Shown: positions 11,074 to 23,500 of the stretch, in pieces | Layout of the letters: every line of letters starts with the position of its first letter | Position numbering within the stretch: position 1 is the stretch's first letter | From: Coffea arabica | Lineage: Eukaryota; Streptophyta; Magnoliopsida; Gentianales; Rubiaceae | NCBI RefSeq assembly: GCF_036785885.1 | Contig: NC_092314.1 | Span: 18,187,638 to 18,251,637, forward strand | Length of the DNA stretch: 64,000 nucleotides | Reading direction: 5' to 3' | Translations under genes and position numbers: made by a program | Notes under the pieces: model-generated | Told to the model about the DNA's origin: nothing | Databases searched by the model: none | What the model saw: only the letters and a program-made list of their open reading frames with translations

Positions 11074-13588
11074 TTTTTTTAATAAACTGCTATCTAGAAT
11101 CTTAGCCGATCGGCTCTCCACCATTTTGCCAAAAATTATCTCCCCTCAACAGTTAGGTTTTGTTAAGGGGCGGAATATAACCGAAAATTATTTGCTCCCC
11201 AAGAAGTGATGTCCGGTATTGGCAAGCCCTCTAGAGGGAGCAATGTCACGTTAAAGTTGGATATGTCTAAGACATATGATCGGGTGTCCTGGTTTCATAT
11301 TGTGAGTGTGTTGCGGAGGTTTGGATTTGGAGAGCAGTTCATGGATAGGGTCTAGCGCTTGCTTTCTAATGTGTGGTTCTCAATCATTATTAATGGTGCC
11401 TCGCATGGTTTCTTTAAGTCGGTCAGGGGGCTCCGTCGGGGAGACCTGTTGTCACCAGCACTATTTGTCATTGGAACTGAGATACAACTTAGATTCGTTG
11501 GGTTTAGGGTTCCACATGGGTGCCTTTCTATCACCAACTTAGCTTTTGCTGATGATGTGCTTGTTTTTGCGAATGGCTCATCCAGTTCCCTGCAGCGCGT
11601 CATGCAGGTGTTGGAGTTGTATTAGCAGTCATCGGATCAATTAGTTAATGCTCAACAAAGTGGTTACCTGATACATCCGTCCATGCCTCCATCTCGATGA
11701 AGGGTGATTAAGCGGATCACGAAGTTTACCAGGCGATCCTTTCCAACTCGATACTTGGGATTCCCCTTGTACTTAGGCAGGTGTGGGTCGCCATTTTTTG
11801 GGGAAGTCAGTCAAGCTGTGTTGGGACAGGTGTTGTCGTGGAAATCAAGGCTTCTCTCCCTAGGCGGGAAATTAATCTTTATCAAACATGTCCTAGCTTC
11901 TATTCCCATACATTTGCTGTTAGCTGCAGTGTTGCCGAATTCGATTTTCACATTGATAGAAAAGGTTTGTGTAGACTTCTTGTGGGAATCAATTGCTGAG
12001 AGATCAAAGTTCCATTGGATACACTGGTCTCAGTTGTGCTACCCGGTGGAAGAAGGGGGAGCAGGATTCCGGAGACTTGGGGATGTTTACAGAGCCTTCT
12101 CGTGTAAGTTATGGTGGAGGTTTCGGACCGAGTCTTCGCTGTGGGCAACCTATCTGAAGCCAAATATTATAGGGAAACACATCCGTGTCAAGTGCCACTG
12201 AATTTTTCTGCTATGGCTCTTTGGAGATGACTGTGGAATATTAGTCGGCAAGTGGAGTTGTCAATGCTATGGCAAGTTAATAAGGGATCTTGTCACTTTT
12301 GGTATGACAATTGGCTAGGTAGCGGTGCTTTGTTTCTCAGAGCGACTGTTATCCCAGAGCTCACCTTTAGGGACTTTATTACAAATGGGGATTGGGATGT
12401 CTAGCTGTTATCTCGAGCCTTACCCTAAGGGATTATCCCCTCAATCTTACAACACCCGCTACTTGAAGTTGGTTGCACAGATGAGGTTATCTAGACGCCG
12501 GCAACATCTGGGAAATTTACTTTAGCTACGGCTTTCGGTGAGGTTCGTCAAGCCCGCAATTCTTCTGCTGTTCTATCACATGTCTGGCATCCTCAAATTC
12601 CATTCAAGATGTCTTTTTCATGCTATGATTAATGATGGGACAGCTGCCGTTGGCGGATGTGCTAGGTCAGCTTGGGTTCCAAATGCCTTCGAAGTGTCCT
12701 TGTTGTCAGAATCCATCCTGTGAATCTATTGAACATGTGTTTTCTATAGGGCAAGTGGCCATGGAGGTTTGGGGTTATTTCGGGAGTATGCGTGGAGTAA
12801 CCTGTGCAGGGTCCTTATTTTGGAGAGGAAGCGTTTTATGTTTGCAATTCTCCTTAGTCTCATTTGTTGGCATATTTGGAAGGCTCGAAATAAAGCCGTT
12901 TTTGAAGGTAAACTTATGCACTCGGCAGCCGATCTCTCAAGCCATATTCAGGGAGGTGAAAATGATGGTGGAGATTCATTTTAAGGGCATAGTCGGGGTA
13001 CATTAGTTTCAGCAACTGTATGATTGGTCCTCTCGACCAGCGCGCGCTTTTGGTTTTAAACTGGTACGCTGGTCAGTGCCGGAGGTTGGGGTGCTGATGC
13101 TATATACGGATGGGTGCTCTAAGGGCAACCCAGGACTGGGCGATGGTGGTGGTGTCCTGTGCGATTCATCAGGGAGCCCTCTATTTGCATTTTCGATTTT
13201 CCTTGAGGAAACCTCCAGTTTACATGCAGAGACTCTAGCCCTTTTGATTGGACTTCGCGAGTGTGCTCAGAGAGGTTTTGGCAATGTGTGGGTCCAGTTA
13301 GATTCCTTGGTCCTGGTGGGGATTCTTCAAAAGCAGTCTCAGTATCCTTGGCACATCCGAAGGGAAGTGTGGCAGATTTGGCAGTTGCTAGGTGATTCTT
13401 CTCGGCTAAATCATTGCTACAGGGAGGCGAACACAGTTGCTGATATTTTATCTAATGTAGGGGTTTCCTACCCCGAGCAGCAGGTTAGGGTCTATGACCA
13501 TGCACGCTTGTTGCCACAGTTGGCTCGTGGTGCAATTCGGCTAGATCGGTTAGGGATGCCTTTAGTTAGGAAGCTAAGGATTGGTTAG
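11074..13588 (+). pseudogene. LINE ORF2, 3' half (RT, zf-RVT, RNase H)
   Basis: Resumes the RT directly after the MULE (NKLLSRILADRLS, LGFVKGRNI). The catalytic FADD box is at about 11545 (LAFADDVLVFANG), and the RT thumb follows at 11704-12201 (TRYLGFPLYLG). A zf-RVT-like region follows in broken frames (12540-13000). RNase H is intact at 13076-13588: YTDGCSKGNPG (first Asp), SLHAETLALLIGL (Glu), VWVQLDS (Asp) and REANTVADIL. Several stops and frame changes between 11200 and 13000 mean this is a decayed copy. Confidence 0.82.
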
Positions 13589-14229
13589 ACTTTAGGGTAA
13601 AGATTTGTTCGATTTTTGTAATTTCAGGTCTAGTTAATAAAATGCGGGGTGGTGCTCGTCCCCGTGTGCGGGGTTAGCAAAAAAAAAATTATAAGAAATC
13701 AATATGCATCATATATTGGCCAGGACTAAATTACTGATTACTTAACAAATCATATCTAAACACATGATGTGATATATATTGCATTTGGTCACCTTTATAC
13801 TCATACCATTTTCCTTTCTTTCTATTTATATTTTAAAGGTGCAAAATTCTATTGTTTATATTAGTGAAAATGCATAAAATCTTTTACAAAATTATTTCAA
13901 TTTATTTACAAAATATTAATACATTTAGGAGAAGCAATGCATTGTAGGAATGGTTTACTAATTTTTTAGTAAACATAACTACTATATTAAAAATGTTTTA
14001 AAAAAACTTGATTTGTTATACTTTAATTAGGAGTTCTTTTGAAGAGAAGTATTAGGGGATTATATTCTTTGATTCAAGAATTTTTAGAGATTGTAATTAT
14101 CAAAAGAAAAAAGAATTTTTAGAGATTGTAACTCTCTTATTATTTGATTTAATAAATTTGATATTTGTGCAAGTTTTCATATCTTTTATTTTCAGCAACA
14201 AAATTTGTGCTTATAGTTAGATACAAATA

Positions 14230-15333
14230 TGGTAAAATATCCCTCATATGTATGTCATGGATATTTGAGACTTTCAGTAAAAAAAAAATTTGTTGTTAAA
14301 ATAACTTTTTATCATAGTGCGCTAATTATTTTTGGACCGTTTTATACATTAACTGAATTTAATTTAAATTATACAATAGATTATATGTGCAAGTGATTTT
14401 CATTTAATTGTTGGATCTTATTTTTATAAACAATCTCCCAAGGAAAAAAGTCCAAATCATACTGATTTTCTTATATTAACTGTTATACTAATTTTGTCAT
14501 TTTTATTGTTATACTATTTCTCATTTTGTTTGGGCTTTAACTCTTATTAATTGTTGTGTTCCAGATGTAAATTTATATATCCATAGGTGTTAAATTATAA
14601 AAATTGTGATATATAAACAAGTGATATTCTATATATAACTAGGAAGATTTGTTGTTATTGTTATTCAAACTTTCAAACTTTTCAAAAATTCAAAATGATT
14701 AAAAACTTATAATATGACTAAATTTTATTACATATTTTACAAGGTTATCTGAAAAGTGAAACTACTTTTCATAGTATTTTAAAATATATAAATACAAAAA
14801 AAATTTAAATTATACCTATAATCATTTATTATATAGGTATATTACGAGTACTTACTAACTAAGGTATTAAGTTTTAATCATTAATAAAACATCTTCTCAT
14901 TATTTCAAATAAACTTTCTAATACTAGATTGAGATAATTTTTTAATGTAAAATTGTACATGTATTCCAAAAATCAGTAAGTTTTGATCATTAATCAAATT
15001 TACCATGTTATTAGTAAGAATTACTATTTATGTATAAAAACTTAGTGTTACTTGAACTAAACTTACTCTCTAAAAAGTAAGTTTGGGATATAAAGTAATA
15101 ATTTATTTATATAAAAAGTAAGTTTAATCTTTATTCCAATTTACCTTTTGAGGTATAAAAATTACTAATTTATTAAGGTTAACTTACTATTTTAGATGGG
15201 AAACTTACTTCCATATTTTTAGGTGTTATCCTATTTACGTGGATAGGTCTAACAAATAATCAAATGGTCGCTAAAAATGCAACAACTTGTTATGTTAGGT
15301 AAAAACGGTTTCGTTACCATAACTATCGTTACT
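14230..15333 (-). repeat. Right TIR of outer MULE (copy A)
   Basis: Reverse complement matches 1925-2525 and, for the part missing there, the copy-B left end at 63870-64000 (motif ACATAAATAGTAATTCTTAC). This shows the original TIR was more than 1 kb. 13690-14229 is AT-rich MULE interior without a gene. Confidence 0.65.
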
Positions 15334-16865
15334 AAAGCATTGTGTCAAATAGGCCTTCTAACAAATCTTCAAATCTTGAAAGCAGCGAACAATAGGTAAT
15401 GTGTGAAATAATTTGCTTGTGAAATATCTGAATTTTATTCTTTTACTCAAGCAATATAACTCGCAAAGAAGTTTATGGAGATAATTGTTTTTTCTTTCCT
15501 TCCGTAGTTTTTGGTTATGTTGTCTCATGTTTTCTTTAGATGATTATGAACTTCATATCCTGAGCTTAGACGGTTGACTCTGACGCTCCATTTGCTTTTT
15601 TTCCATATGGAAAGAAAGTAACAAGATTGGCACGTCGAAAGATTGTGGAGTTTTTACTCTGGGTTTAAGGTTCATGGGGAGCCCTTCCTATCACCAATTG
15701 ACTGGATAGGGTTTCTCTGTGAGTCCCCCTTAGATTGCTCTTGTTGGCCGGTTTCTCGATGCTTCCTGCGCCATTGAGTGTAAGTGTGTGTGTGTGGGTT
15801 TCTACCACTTGGAAGAAAAAAAAAAAAGAAAGTAACAGGATTAGTTCCAAAAGAAAGCGTAAATATATCACTCAGTACTATGAAATTCTAAAGAACATAT
15901 TTAATGCTAAATGCAGGATAAACGATATTCCTGCAAGCATGGGAATGCATTTCTCTTGTTGACGTAAAAGTCTCCTTCGTGTCTAAAAGTTTTTCTCTCA
16001 TTTTTCCTCTCTTTATTTTTTATTTTCTATATACATTCTGTAAAGCCATTTGCCAAACGGCCCAAACCCGAATAACAAAGAAGTAAGCTTTTCATGTTTC
16101 CTATGTTTGCTGTTCACAGTTCCCTATCTCAGAATCGTCATTTGTTGTTCTGCAGGTTGATCGCTCATCAAATCTCCTGGTAGAATTACCAGAGACATTT
16201 GGGAATTTAAAAGATTTGAAGGTCTATCTACTATCCTTTGTTATCTTGGAATTTCTTTATTCTCGTATCCCTCTTTATTTCAAATTGGAAGTAAAAGTAA
16301 GATACGGAATACTAACATCAAGCCTTGCTACACCAAAAAGAGGGCAAGTAATGCAATTTATCTTTTTCAAGTATATGAATTTGGGATTTGCCCTTGCTCA
16401 TTGAAGCTTGTAGGTGCCTTTAGAACTTCCAGATGTATCAGTAGATTGCCTTACTAATAAAAGCTGTGCAATGTTTCTTAAATTGCCGCGATAGTGACAC
16501 TCTATATTTGCTCCCATCTTTTTCTGTATTGCAGGCTTTGTATGCAAGTAATAATGGACTGAGATCCCTCCCCAGTATCCTATTTAAAATGTGTAGCCAA
16601 CTTTCGATTCTGGATCTGCATGGGACAGAAGTAACAATGGATGTTCTTCGCCAGGTTCCTTTTCTTCTCCAAATCATATGTGATTCGGATCCCCTCATTG
16701 TATTCAAATTTATGTATGAATCCATTTTGTTTCTTACAGTTTGAAGGATGGGATGATTTTGATAATCGCCGCCGCTTGAAACATCAGAAGCAGCTGGATT
16801 TCCGAGTTAGTAGGTCAGCTGAATTTGATGAAGGTGCTGACAATAGCTATGGAGCTGCTAGTTGA
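15334..16865 (+). pseudogene. LRR + ubiquitin-like protein gene, copy A, 3' part
   Basis: Continuation of copy A after the outer MULE. Exons: 15334-15395 (IGLLTNLQILKAANNR), 15917-15963 (INDIPASMG...), 16156-16221 (SSNLLVELPETFGNLKDLK), 16535-16654 (LYASNNGLRSLPS... LDLHGTEVT) and 16740-16865, with stop TGA at 16863-16865 after a charged C-terminus (KHQKQLDFRV...). All internal junctions have GT/AG. Exon 15917-15963 lacks one base near 15943-15946 relative to the frame needed by its neighbours, a frameshift that would terminate translation. LRR spacing of about 23 residues is kept. Together with the TGA at 967 and the MULE in an exon this copy cannot give a full product. Confidence 0.72.
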
Positions 16866-16914
16866 GACCCTTGCCAGTTGAAGACCTACACAACAGTAAC
16901 ATAGGAAAGTCTTA

Positions 16915-18278
16915 CTGGGCGTTTGGTAAGAGGGTATCGGATTCGGGGAATGGAATGAACCCTATAAATGGTGTTTGGTTCACTGGAATGGGAATTGAAA
17001 TCTTGGAATGATTTCTAAAAATTTGGTGTTTCTCCATTCCCAAGTATTTTGGTGGGTTTTGTCCGATTCCCAAGTTTGATTCCAAGAAACAAATCCAATT
17101 ACATATTATAATTATACAATGATATAATTAATATTTATATATATTATATTTATTATATATTATAATATATACATATATATAATATATTATAATTATAATA
17201 TTAGTACATTATATAAATATATATTATAATTATTTAGTTAAATATAATTATATTTATATAATATATATTATAAATTTATTAATATTATGTAATAATATAT
17301 TTATAATATATATGTATATTTATAAATGCATATTATATGTGCATATGATTATAATATACACATGTATATAGTATTAATAAATTATATAATTATAATTATA
17401 ATTATATTTATTATTTTAAATGCAATAATATATAATAATTACTATATCTAATATTAATATGCATTATACTTATATAAAATATGAGTAAAATTAATATTTA
17501 TATATTATATAATTATAATTATGTATTTATTTATAGCGTTTGTATAATTATAATTAATTATATATATAATATTTAATTTAATTAGTTACAAACTTATAAT
17601 AATGATGTTATTGTATTATATAATTATATATTATAATTATTTAGTTAAATATAATTATACTTATATAATATATATTATAAATTTATTAATATTATATAAT
17701 ATTATATTTATAATATATATGTATATTTATAAATGTATATTATATGTGCATATAATTATAATATATACATGTATGTAATATTAATAAGTTATATAATTAT
17801 AATAATTATTATTTTAAATATAATAATAACTATATTTAATACGTAATATATATTATATTTATATAAAATATTTGTATAATTAATATTTGTATATATTATA
17901 TAATTATATATTTATATTTAATTATATATATAATATTTAATTTAATTAGTTACAAACTTATAATGATAATATTATTATCTAAATTTACTAATACATTTAT
18001 ACTAATATATTTACTAATCCATTTATACTAATATATTTAATTAGTGAAAATTTTTTATATTTCATTTACAAAGAGCCAATAATTATCATTCACGATGTGG
18101 TTTATAATATATTTATTATATTCCATTCCGAAAGAATCGACGAACCAAACATCAACTATAATAATGATACACATTCCAGGTACTTGAACCAAACAAATAT
18201 ATTTGAATGAATGACCTCATTCCAAACCCAGCATATCCGATTCCGATTCCGATTCCGATGTGCGAACCAAACGCCACC
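16915..18278. mobile_element. PIF/Harbinger (Tourist)-like MITE with AT-rich interior
   Basis: Ends CTGGGCGTTTGGT and ACCAAACGCCACC are flanked by TTA on both sides (16912-16914, 18279-18281), the PIF/Harbinger target. Subterminal arms share GTTTGGTT, CGGATTCGG-like and GGAATGGAAT-like blocks in inverted order. Length 1364 bp, no coding sequence. The termini themselves match imperfectly, so the superfamily is inferred. Confidence 0.6.
17215..17985. repeat. AT-rich tandem duplication inside the MITE
   Basis: Almost pure A/T. TTTAGTTAAATATAATTATA occurs at 17233 and again, one base different, at 17640. TAATTTAATTAGTTACAAAC is near 17577 and again near 17940. The interval is thus about two tandem copies of a 370-410 bp AT unit. 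Confidence 0.6.
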
Positions 18279-18670
18279 TTAGTCCGTCCATTCAAAGTTG
18301 ACAGCTGCCAACGGATTTTGTTGCCTGATGGTTCCAAGGCTGTTCATAGATTCATTTCCATGCTTTCCTGGGCAAAATTAGGCTATATGATTGATTGGAG
18401 AAATTTGTCCTTGGGGATCAGTCTTTTGGGCCACCAAATCTGTCCAAACCCAGTTACGTAAAACAAGCGCAGTGAAGGCCATACCAGGGATTTGCTCAAA
18501 GGAGCTTGTAGATGAATGGGCCCTTCAACGGCCTTTATCAAGCGACATCTGTCTCTCCAGCCACAAACAACTTCTGTTGTGAAAACAAATAACCTCCACC
18601 CCCCCGAGCACCGGTGGCAAAGCCCAAAGCATGATATCTCTGAATAATTGTATTTAGGGGGTTAGCATGA
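18279..18670. other. Unassigned spacer
   Basis: Short open frames only (for example 18207-18461) with no recognisable domain; moderate GC compared with the MITEs on both sides. I see no supported gene. Confidence 0.4.
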
Positions 18671-19166
18671 GGGCTGCAAACGAGCCGAGCCGAGTCGAGT
18701 TTTGAGCTAATCGAGCCGAGGCTCGACTAAATTTTACCGAGCTCGAACTCGAGCTCGAGCTCGACGAGCCGGCAAATTTCGAGCTCGAGCTCGAGCTCGA
18801 AAAAAAATAAAAAATAAATATTTTATAAAAAAAAATAAATAAAATAATATTTTTTTCTTAATAAATAATAAAATATTAAGGACATATACGTAAATTTACT
18901 ATGAAAATAAAAAATATATATATAATATACGTAATTTTATTATTAAATAAAAATAAAAATAAAAATAAAAAAATATATATATATATATATATATATACCC
19001 AAGCTCGCGAGCCGGCTCGCGAGCTAACGAGCTTAATATTCTGAGCTCGAGCTCGAGCTCGAGTTTGACTCGAGCTGGCTCGAGCTCGACTCGAGTTCGA
19101 TTAACATCGAGCTCGACTCGAGCTTGACTCGAGCCGCTCGCGAGCGGCTCGATTCGTTTGCAGCCC
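18671..19166. mobile_element. hAT MITE with GAGCTC-palindrome arms
   Basis: TIRs GGGCTGCAAACGA and TCGTTTGCAGCCC (the right copy carries one extra T/A difference). Flanks ttagcatga and taagcatga give an 8-bp duplication with one mismatch, typical of hAT. Both arms are dense in GAGCTC/CTCGAG, so the single strand would fold into a long stem. The centre is AT-rich with an (AT)n run near 18970-18998. No coding capacity. Confidence 0.8.
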
Positions 19167-19175
19167 TAAGCATGA

Positions 19176-19802
19176 GACCCCATTATTAGGTTTGGACAAG
19201 CCCCACCACTTGAATAAGTAGCCAATGAAATTTCATGTTGTTCCTTCCCTTGAACCAATAAATTTTGAATTAATTTTTCAAAAAGAAAATTTTATTGAGT
19301 TAATCTTTTTTTAAGTAATTTTAAGATAATTTTACATACATTGACAGAATGCATATATACAATAACAATTGAATGCATGATATATATACAAATATAAAAT
19401 TTAAATTCAAATTAATTGTTGTTCATATTTGATTGACCGTGTATTCATAGACTTGTTTCATGAAGATTAATTCATAAACATTTTTTATGTAATAAAAGAA
19501 GACAACTTTGATGATGGTACTCGGTGCTGCACGTTTCTCTCAAAATGGAAGTACTAGTGAGTAATATCAACAACCATATGTAAAGTATCAACTGATTCCT
19601 GCACTTTTCCTATTGGGGTAACGACCTTAATTGCGCGAGAGGCCCCCGCCCAGCCTTGCATTTGCCTGCCGTGTCCAAATAAAAGAAGGAATTTTGAGTT
19701 AAACCAAAGAACGAAAAAAAAAAAGCAGCCATTTTCGTTTTTTTTTTTTTTTACTGTACGCTATTTCACCATCTTTGGTGAGGACAGGATTGTTTCTTGA
19801 TT
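19176..19802. other. Unassigned non-coding spacer
   Basis: AT-rich, with poly-A and poly-T runs (19710-19750). No open frame of substance and no recognisable feature. Confidence 0.4.
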
Positions 19803-20300
19803 AGGGGTGTCAACGGATCAGATTGAGAATTTTGAATTCGGACACGTTTTTATGTAATAGATCCGGACTCGATCTGTATACTCAATGGATCTTGATCTTA
19901 AAGTCCTGAATTTGGATATGACGGGTCCTGATCGGGTTCAAGTTGGATTCAAATTTAAAAGGTTCAAATTGAAATATTTCAAAATTAAATTCAAAACCAA
20001 TCATAAATCCAATTTCCAAACTTGAACAAATCAAATTATAAAATTAAATCACAAATAACTCGCAATAGTCAATTCAAAATTAATTACAAATCAATCTACA
20101 AAATCATTACTAAATTGTTAATTTGTTAAAAGAATATATTTAAAAATATTTATATTTTATAATTATTAATATATTATTCGGATCCGGATCGGAATCTTAT
20201 ATTCCGTATCCGACCCTTTTTTATTAGAGTAATCTGATCTGAATCCGGAATTATTTTTCAACCCAAACCCGTAAAATTTGCCGGATACATTGACACCCTT
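19803..20300. mobile_element. MITE with AGGGGTGTCAA termini
   Basis: Left end AGGGGTGTCAACGGATC and right end complementary to AAGGGTGTCAATGTATCC. Subterminal GATCCGGA blocks recur in both arms and the centre is AT-rich. It looks like a non-autonomous hAT of the GGGTGTCAA type common in plants. I could not resolve the target duplication. Confidence 0.6.
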
Positions 20301-20362
20301 ATTCTTGGTATAATCAGTACCCATACCCTCAGCCGATCCTCAGCTCCTTTTAGTGTCCAACA

Positions 20363-20541
20363 ATGGCGTGGTCCTTGGCTGCTTGCTTATTTATATTTGT
20401 ACTCCTCCTGGCGCTCAAAACCCCCGGGTAAAGAATGATTCTCTGATTGATTGATTGATTTTTTTTTTATTTTGGGTTCTTTCTACTAGGACTACTTCAA
20501 GTCATCGGAATTGTCCCCACAAGCCTCAAGTGGTGGGGTGA
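20363..20541 (+). CDS. Possible short secreted peptide or gene start, unrecognised
   Basis: ATG at 20363 opens MAWSLAACLFIFVLLLALK, a textbook signal-peptide profile. A GTAAAG donor at 20428 and a pyrimidine-rich tract ending in TAG at 20489 suggest a 62-nt intron, short for plants. The spliced frame would add 16 residues ending in HKPQVVG and stop at 20539-20541, giving about 38 residues. No family recognised, and chance is a real alternative. Confidence 0.2.
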
Positions 20542-23500
20542 GGAGCAGAGGAAGTGTCGATTACTTGGGACGGAGCTTCTGAAAAAATGAAGCTCTCAGT
20601 ATTAATAGTGGGGACGGTTTGTTGTTTAATCAAAATGTTAGGATGCAGACAACTAGGCCCGCTTCCCTTGTTTTATCTCATCCTAAACAGTAAACACCAC
20701 ATACTTCAGTTCTATCTTCCGTGTCTCGATATATGTGTTATCATGCGTTTATAGTACCACAAGTACAACTTGTTTGCTCTTTTATTGCTCTGATATCTAG
20801 ATTCTGTTATTTACAGAGGGAATGTGAAAAAAATGTATTTTTTAAGAATCTTTTGCGGTGGTTGTTCCTGTATAGTATTTTGTGATTTTGCCTCAGAAAA
20901 AGGAAGACAATGGTGCTAGATTGTGGAGGAGATGAGTCCAGAACTATTAAACAGAAAAAGAAAAAAATGAAAAAGATGCTAAAGTACCCAGATACAGATA
21001 TTAACTTCTACTGGTACGTGAGACTGAATAATCCTTATGTTTGCGATTTGGACAGGGGACACTTGACTCTGGATTTTGGTGGTTCCAGGGCTCACTTTCA
21101 TTATTGGCAAAGTGTATGAAATTTGCATAATTTTTGTTTACATAGGAAGGTGGCTGTTTGCTGTTAGAGAGTTTGGTCATTTTTTATGATTACAAATGTG
21201 ATGCACAAGTATTGACAGATTGATACAAGGCGAACCTTTTGTAGAATTATTTTTACACTAACATCACATCCACATTGCAGATTCAAGTCGTCAATCTGGA
21301 ATCATATCTCTAGCTATTAATTGGTCACATAATTGCTGTTTGTAAGTTGTAACATAAGATTGAACTCGGAAGCCTGACATGCTACTTTAGCACTTGGCAA
21401 ATATTCCTCATTTATAATGGTTGAAAGTATAATGACTTTCATAGTTTTTCACTCTACATTTCCTTCAAGCTCTTTTTAGAACCCCCTCCCCCCCGCCTCT
21501 CCATCCCTTTTAACAGCATTCGCTATTAGATGCAACTTGCATTTCAGATATTTAATGCCAATGATCATTCGTAAATGTATTAAGACTCAGTTCTGTGTCT
21601 TGTATTCCTCCAAGAATGTGCTTTTTTCAATAAAATTAAATGTAGAAGAAATGGAAGGAATAAATGAATTCAAGTGTCCTCTCTAAAACTTCTACTCTGG
21701 GAGATTTTTGTGTATTCATTCTACATTGTTTCTCTGATTAGTAGCACAAATTAACACTATTACCTTGTGAAGGAAAAGCAACATGATTATGCTGGTCAAG
21801 TATATTCTGCTCCCACATTGAGCAATGAGGAAAAGGAAGTTGCTTGTGGGAGTTTGATGATGAAATTTGATCACATTACTCAAAACTGATATCTTAGTTT
21901 CATTTTGCGATGTTGAGATTATATGATAAAGTTAGACAACTGCAATGTTACTCATCTTTCACCCTATAATCTTGTTTCATCAAATTTCTAGAATTTCTAT
22001 CAACTTCTTTAATGACTTGGAGTTGATTTTCTCTTTCATGTGTTGATGTCTCTCTATCTTCTCATTTTGAAGCTAAATGGTTTGTTCAGTTTTTATTATG
22101 AGATTCTTTTTTCATTAGAGGTTCTTGCTAAATTACTAAAGAAGAAAACTGAACTTAATTTTTGGCTGTAAGGTTAATATGATTGTTCATTTTATCTATA
22201 GTAATCCATCTCTTTACCTATTTATAGTAAATCCTAGCTGTATAATTCCAAATACTATGTTGTTCCACATGACTAATTAAATGCAAATTGGTCAATAAGA
22301 GACTAACTTGCATGGGATACTTCAGTTAACTCTCTGGATATCTGGATGACTTAATGTGCGGGAAGTTACTTGCCTACAACAAAGGAATGACGAGGTGAGA
22401 TGGGATAAGTCACCATCAGATGTTGTATATGTTATTGAAAAAGATATTTTGTAAATTTAATTGCTCCTGGCTATGATTGCATACTAGTGGTCAATTCTGC
22501 TGAAGCTACCGGAATATTGTGGGACTATAAAACTCATTGATGAGCTTTGACCTTGAGTATATGTCTTTGATCTTGGTGGTAAACTAACAAAAGTTCCTCG
22601 GAAATAATATTGTTCATGTCAATGCTTGTGAATTGGGATTCATAGGGTCATGCTGCTATAAGTAAGAAATAGATTTTTACTTATTTCTTCGCGAAGCACT
22701 AGGCTTATGTATTATTATCCCCTTCCCTCCTCTATCACATCCAGTCAATGTGTTTTAAGATTTTTGTATTTTAAGATGGTTGGTGACAACATATGTTCAA
22801 TTGGTGATGCAATTTCATGAATTTATCTGATAATTGTCTACTAATAATATACTTCGTATACGTTAACTACAAATGAGAGAAAGTCAATTGTTAAATTCTT
22901 ACTTCATTTTGATGTTATGGCATGCCGTCTTGCCTTGTTGTTGTGCTATCTCTCATCAATGGTTGATGCTTTTATCAGTTCTCTTTTCTTTCCTTTGAAG
23001 TCATTTATGTCCATCCAATACCTAATCATTTTTAGAGATCAAATCATATGACATGTTTGACATGCTAGAGAGTGGTTTCAATTAGACTCTGTATGTTATC
23101 ATGATTCAGACATTGCTTGTAGCAGTAATGAATACTTGATGTGAAGCACATGACTAATCCAAATTATTCTGAAATACCTAATGGCCAACAATTGTTGGAT
23201 TCTAGCCTAATTCTGGCTCATGATTATGTTAAAATTCTCTCTCTCTTCCTTTCTGTACTTCTGAGTATTGTCAATTGAAAATATTTGTGGGGGGACTTGT
23301 GAAGAAGAAAGATCAAGTTGCTGCAACTTTTTAGACTTTACCCATTATTTGACCCCTTTTCTCCTTTGTTATTGAGTTAAAGTACTACCCCTCAGTGTCG
23401 GAGAAAAACTTAGAAAGCTCCAATTCTACGCATACTCTAGCAGATAGGAGGAAGTTCTTTTCCTGTCTTCTTTTTGCTTTTGTTCTACATAACGCCTCTA

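Larger units (their letters stand above)
2945..13688 (+). mobile_element. L1-clade LINE, 5'-truncated, split by a MULE
   Basis: Plus-strand non-LTR retrotransposon: ORF1 with a CCHC knuckle, ORF2 with APE endonuclease, reverse transcriptase, zf-RVT region and RNase H, then an A tract at about 13679-13688. The LINE sequence begins in the middle of ORF1, near 2945, so the 5' end is missing. I could not find a target duplication. The 5556-bp MULE at 5518-11073 interrupts the RT domain; without it the LINE is about 5.2 kb. Frameshifts and stops show it is dead. Confidence 0.85.
1925..15333. mobile_element. Outer Mutator-like element (long TIRs), host of nested LINE and MULE
   Basis: The left arm from 1925 and the reverse complement of the right arm ending at 15333 align over most of their length. 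Both start AGTAAC and continue with GTTATGGTAAC, then TTTTTACCT. The flanking 10-mers 1915-1924 and 15334-15343 agree at 7 of 10 positions, as expected of an old Mutator target duplication. Removing the nested LINE leaves about 2.7 kb without transposase, so the element was non-autonomous. It sits in an LRR exon of copy A, and the same left end occurs at the same exon position in copy B (63591). Confidence 0.72.
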
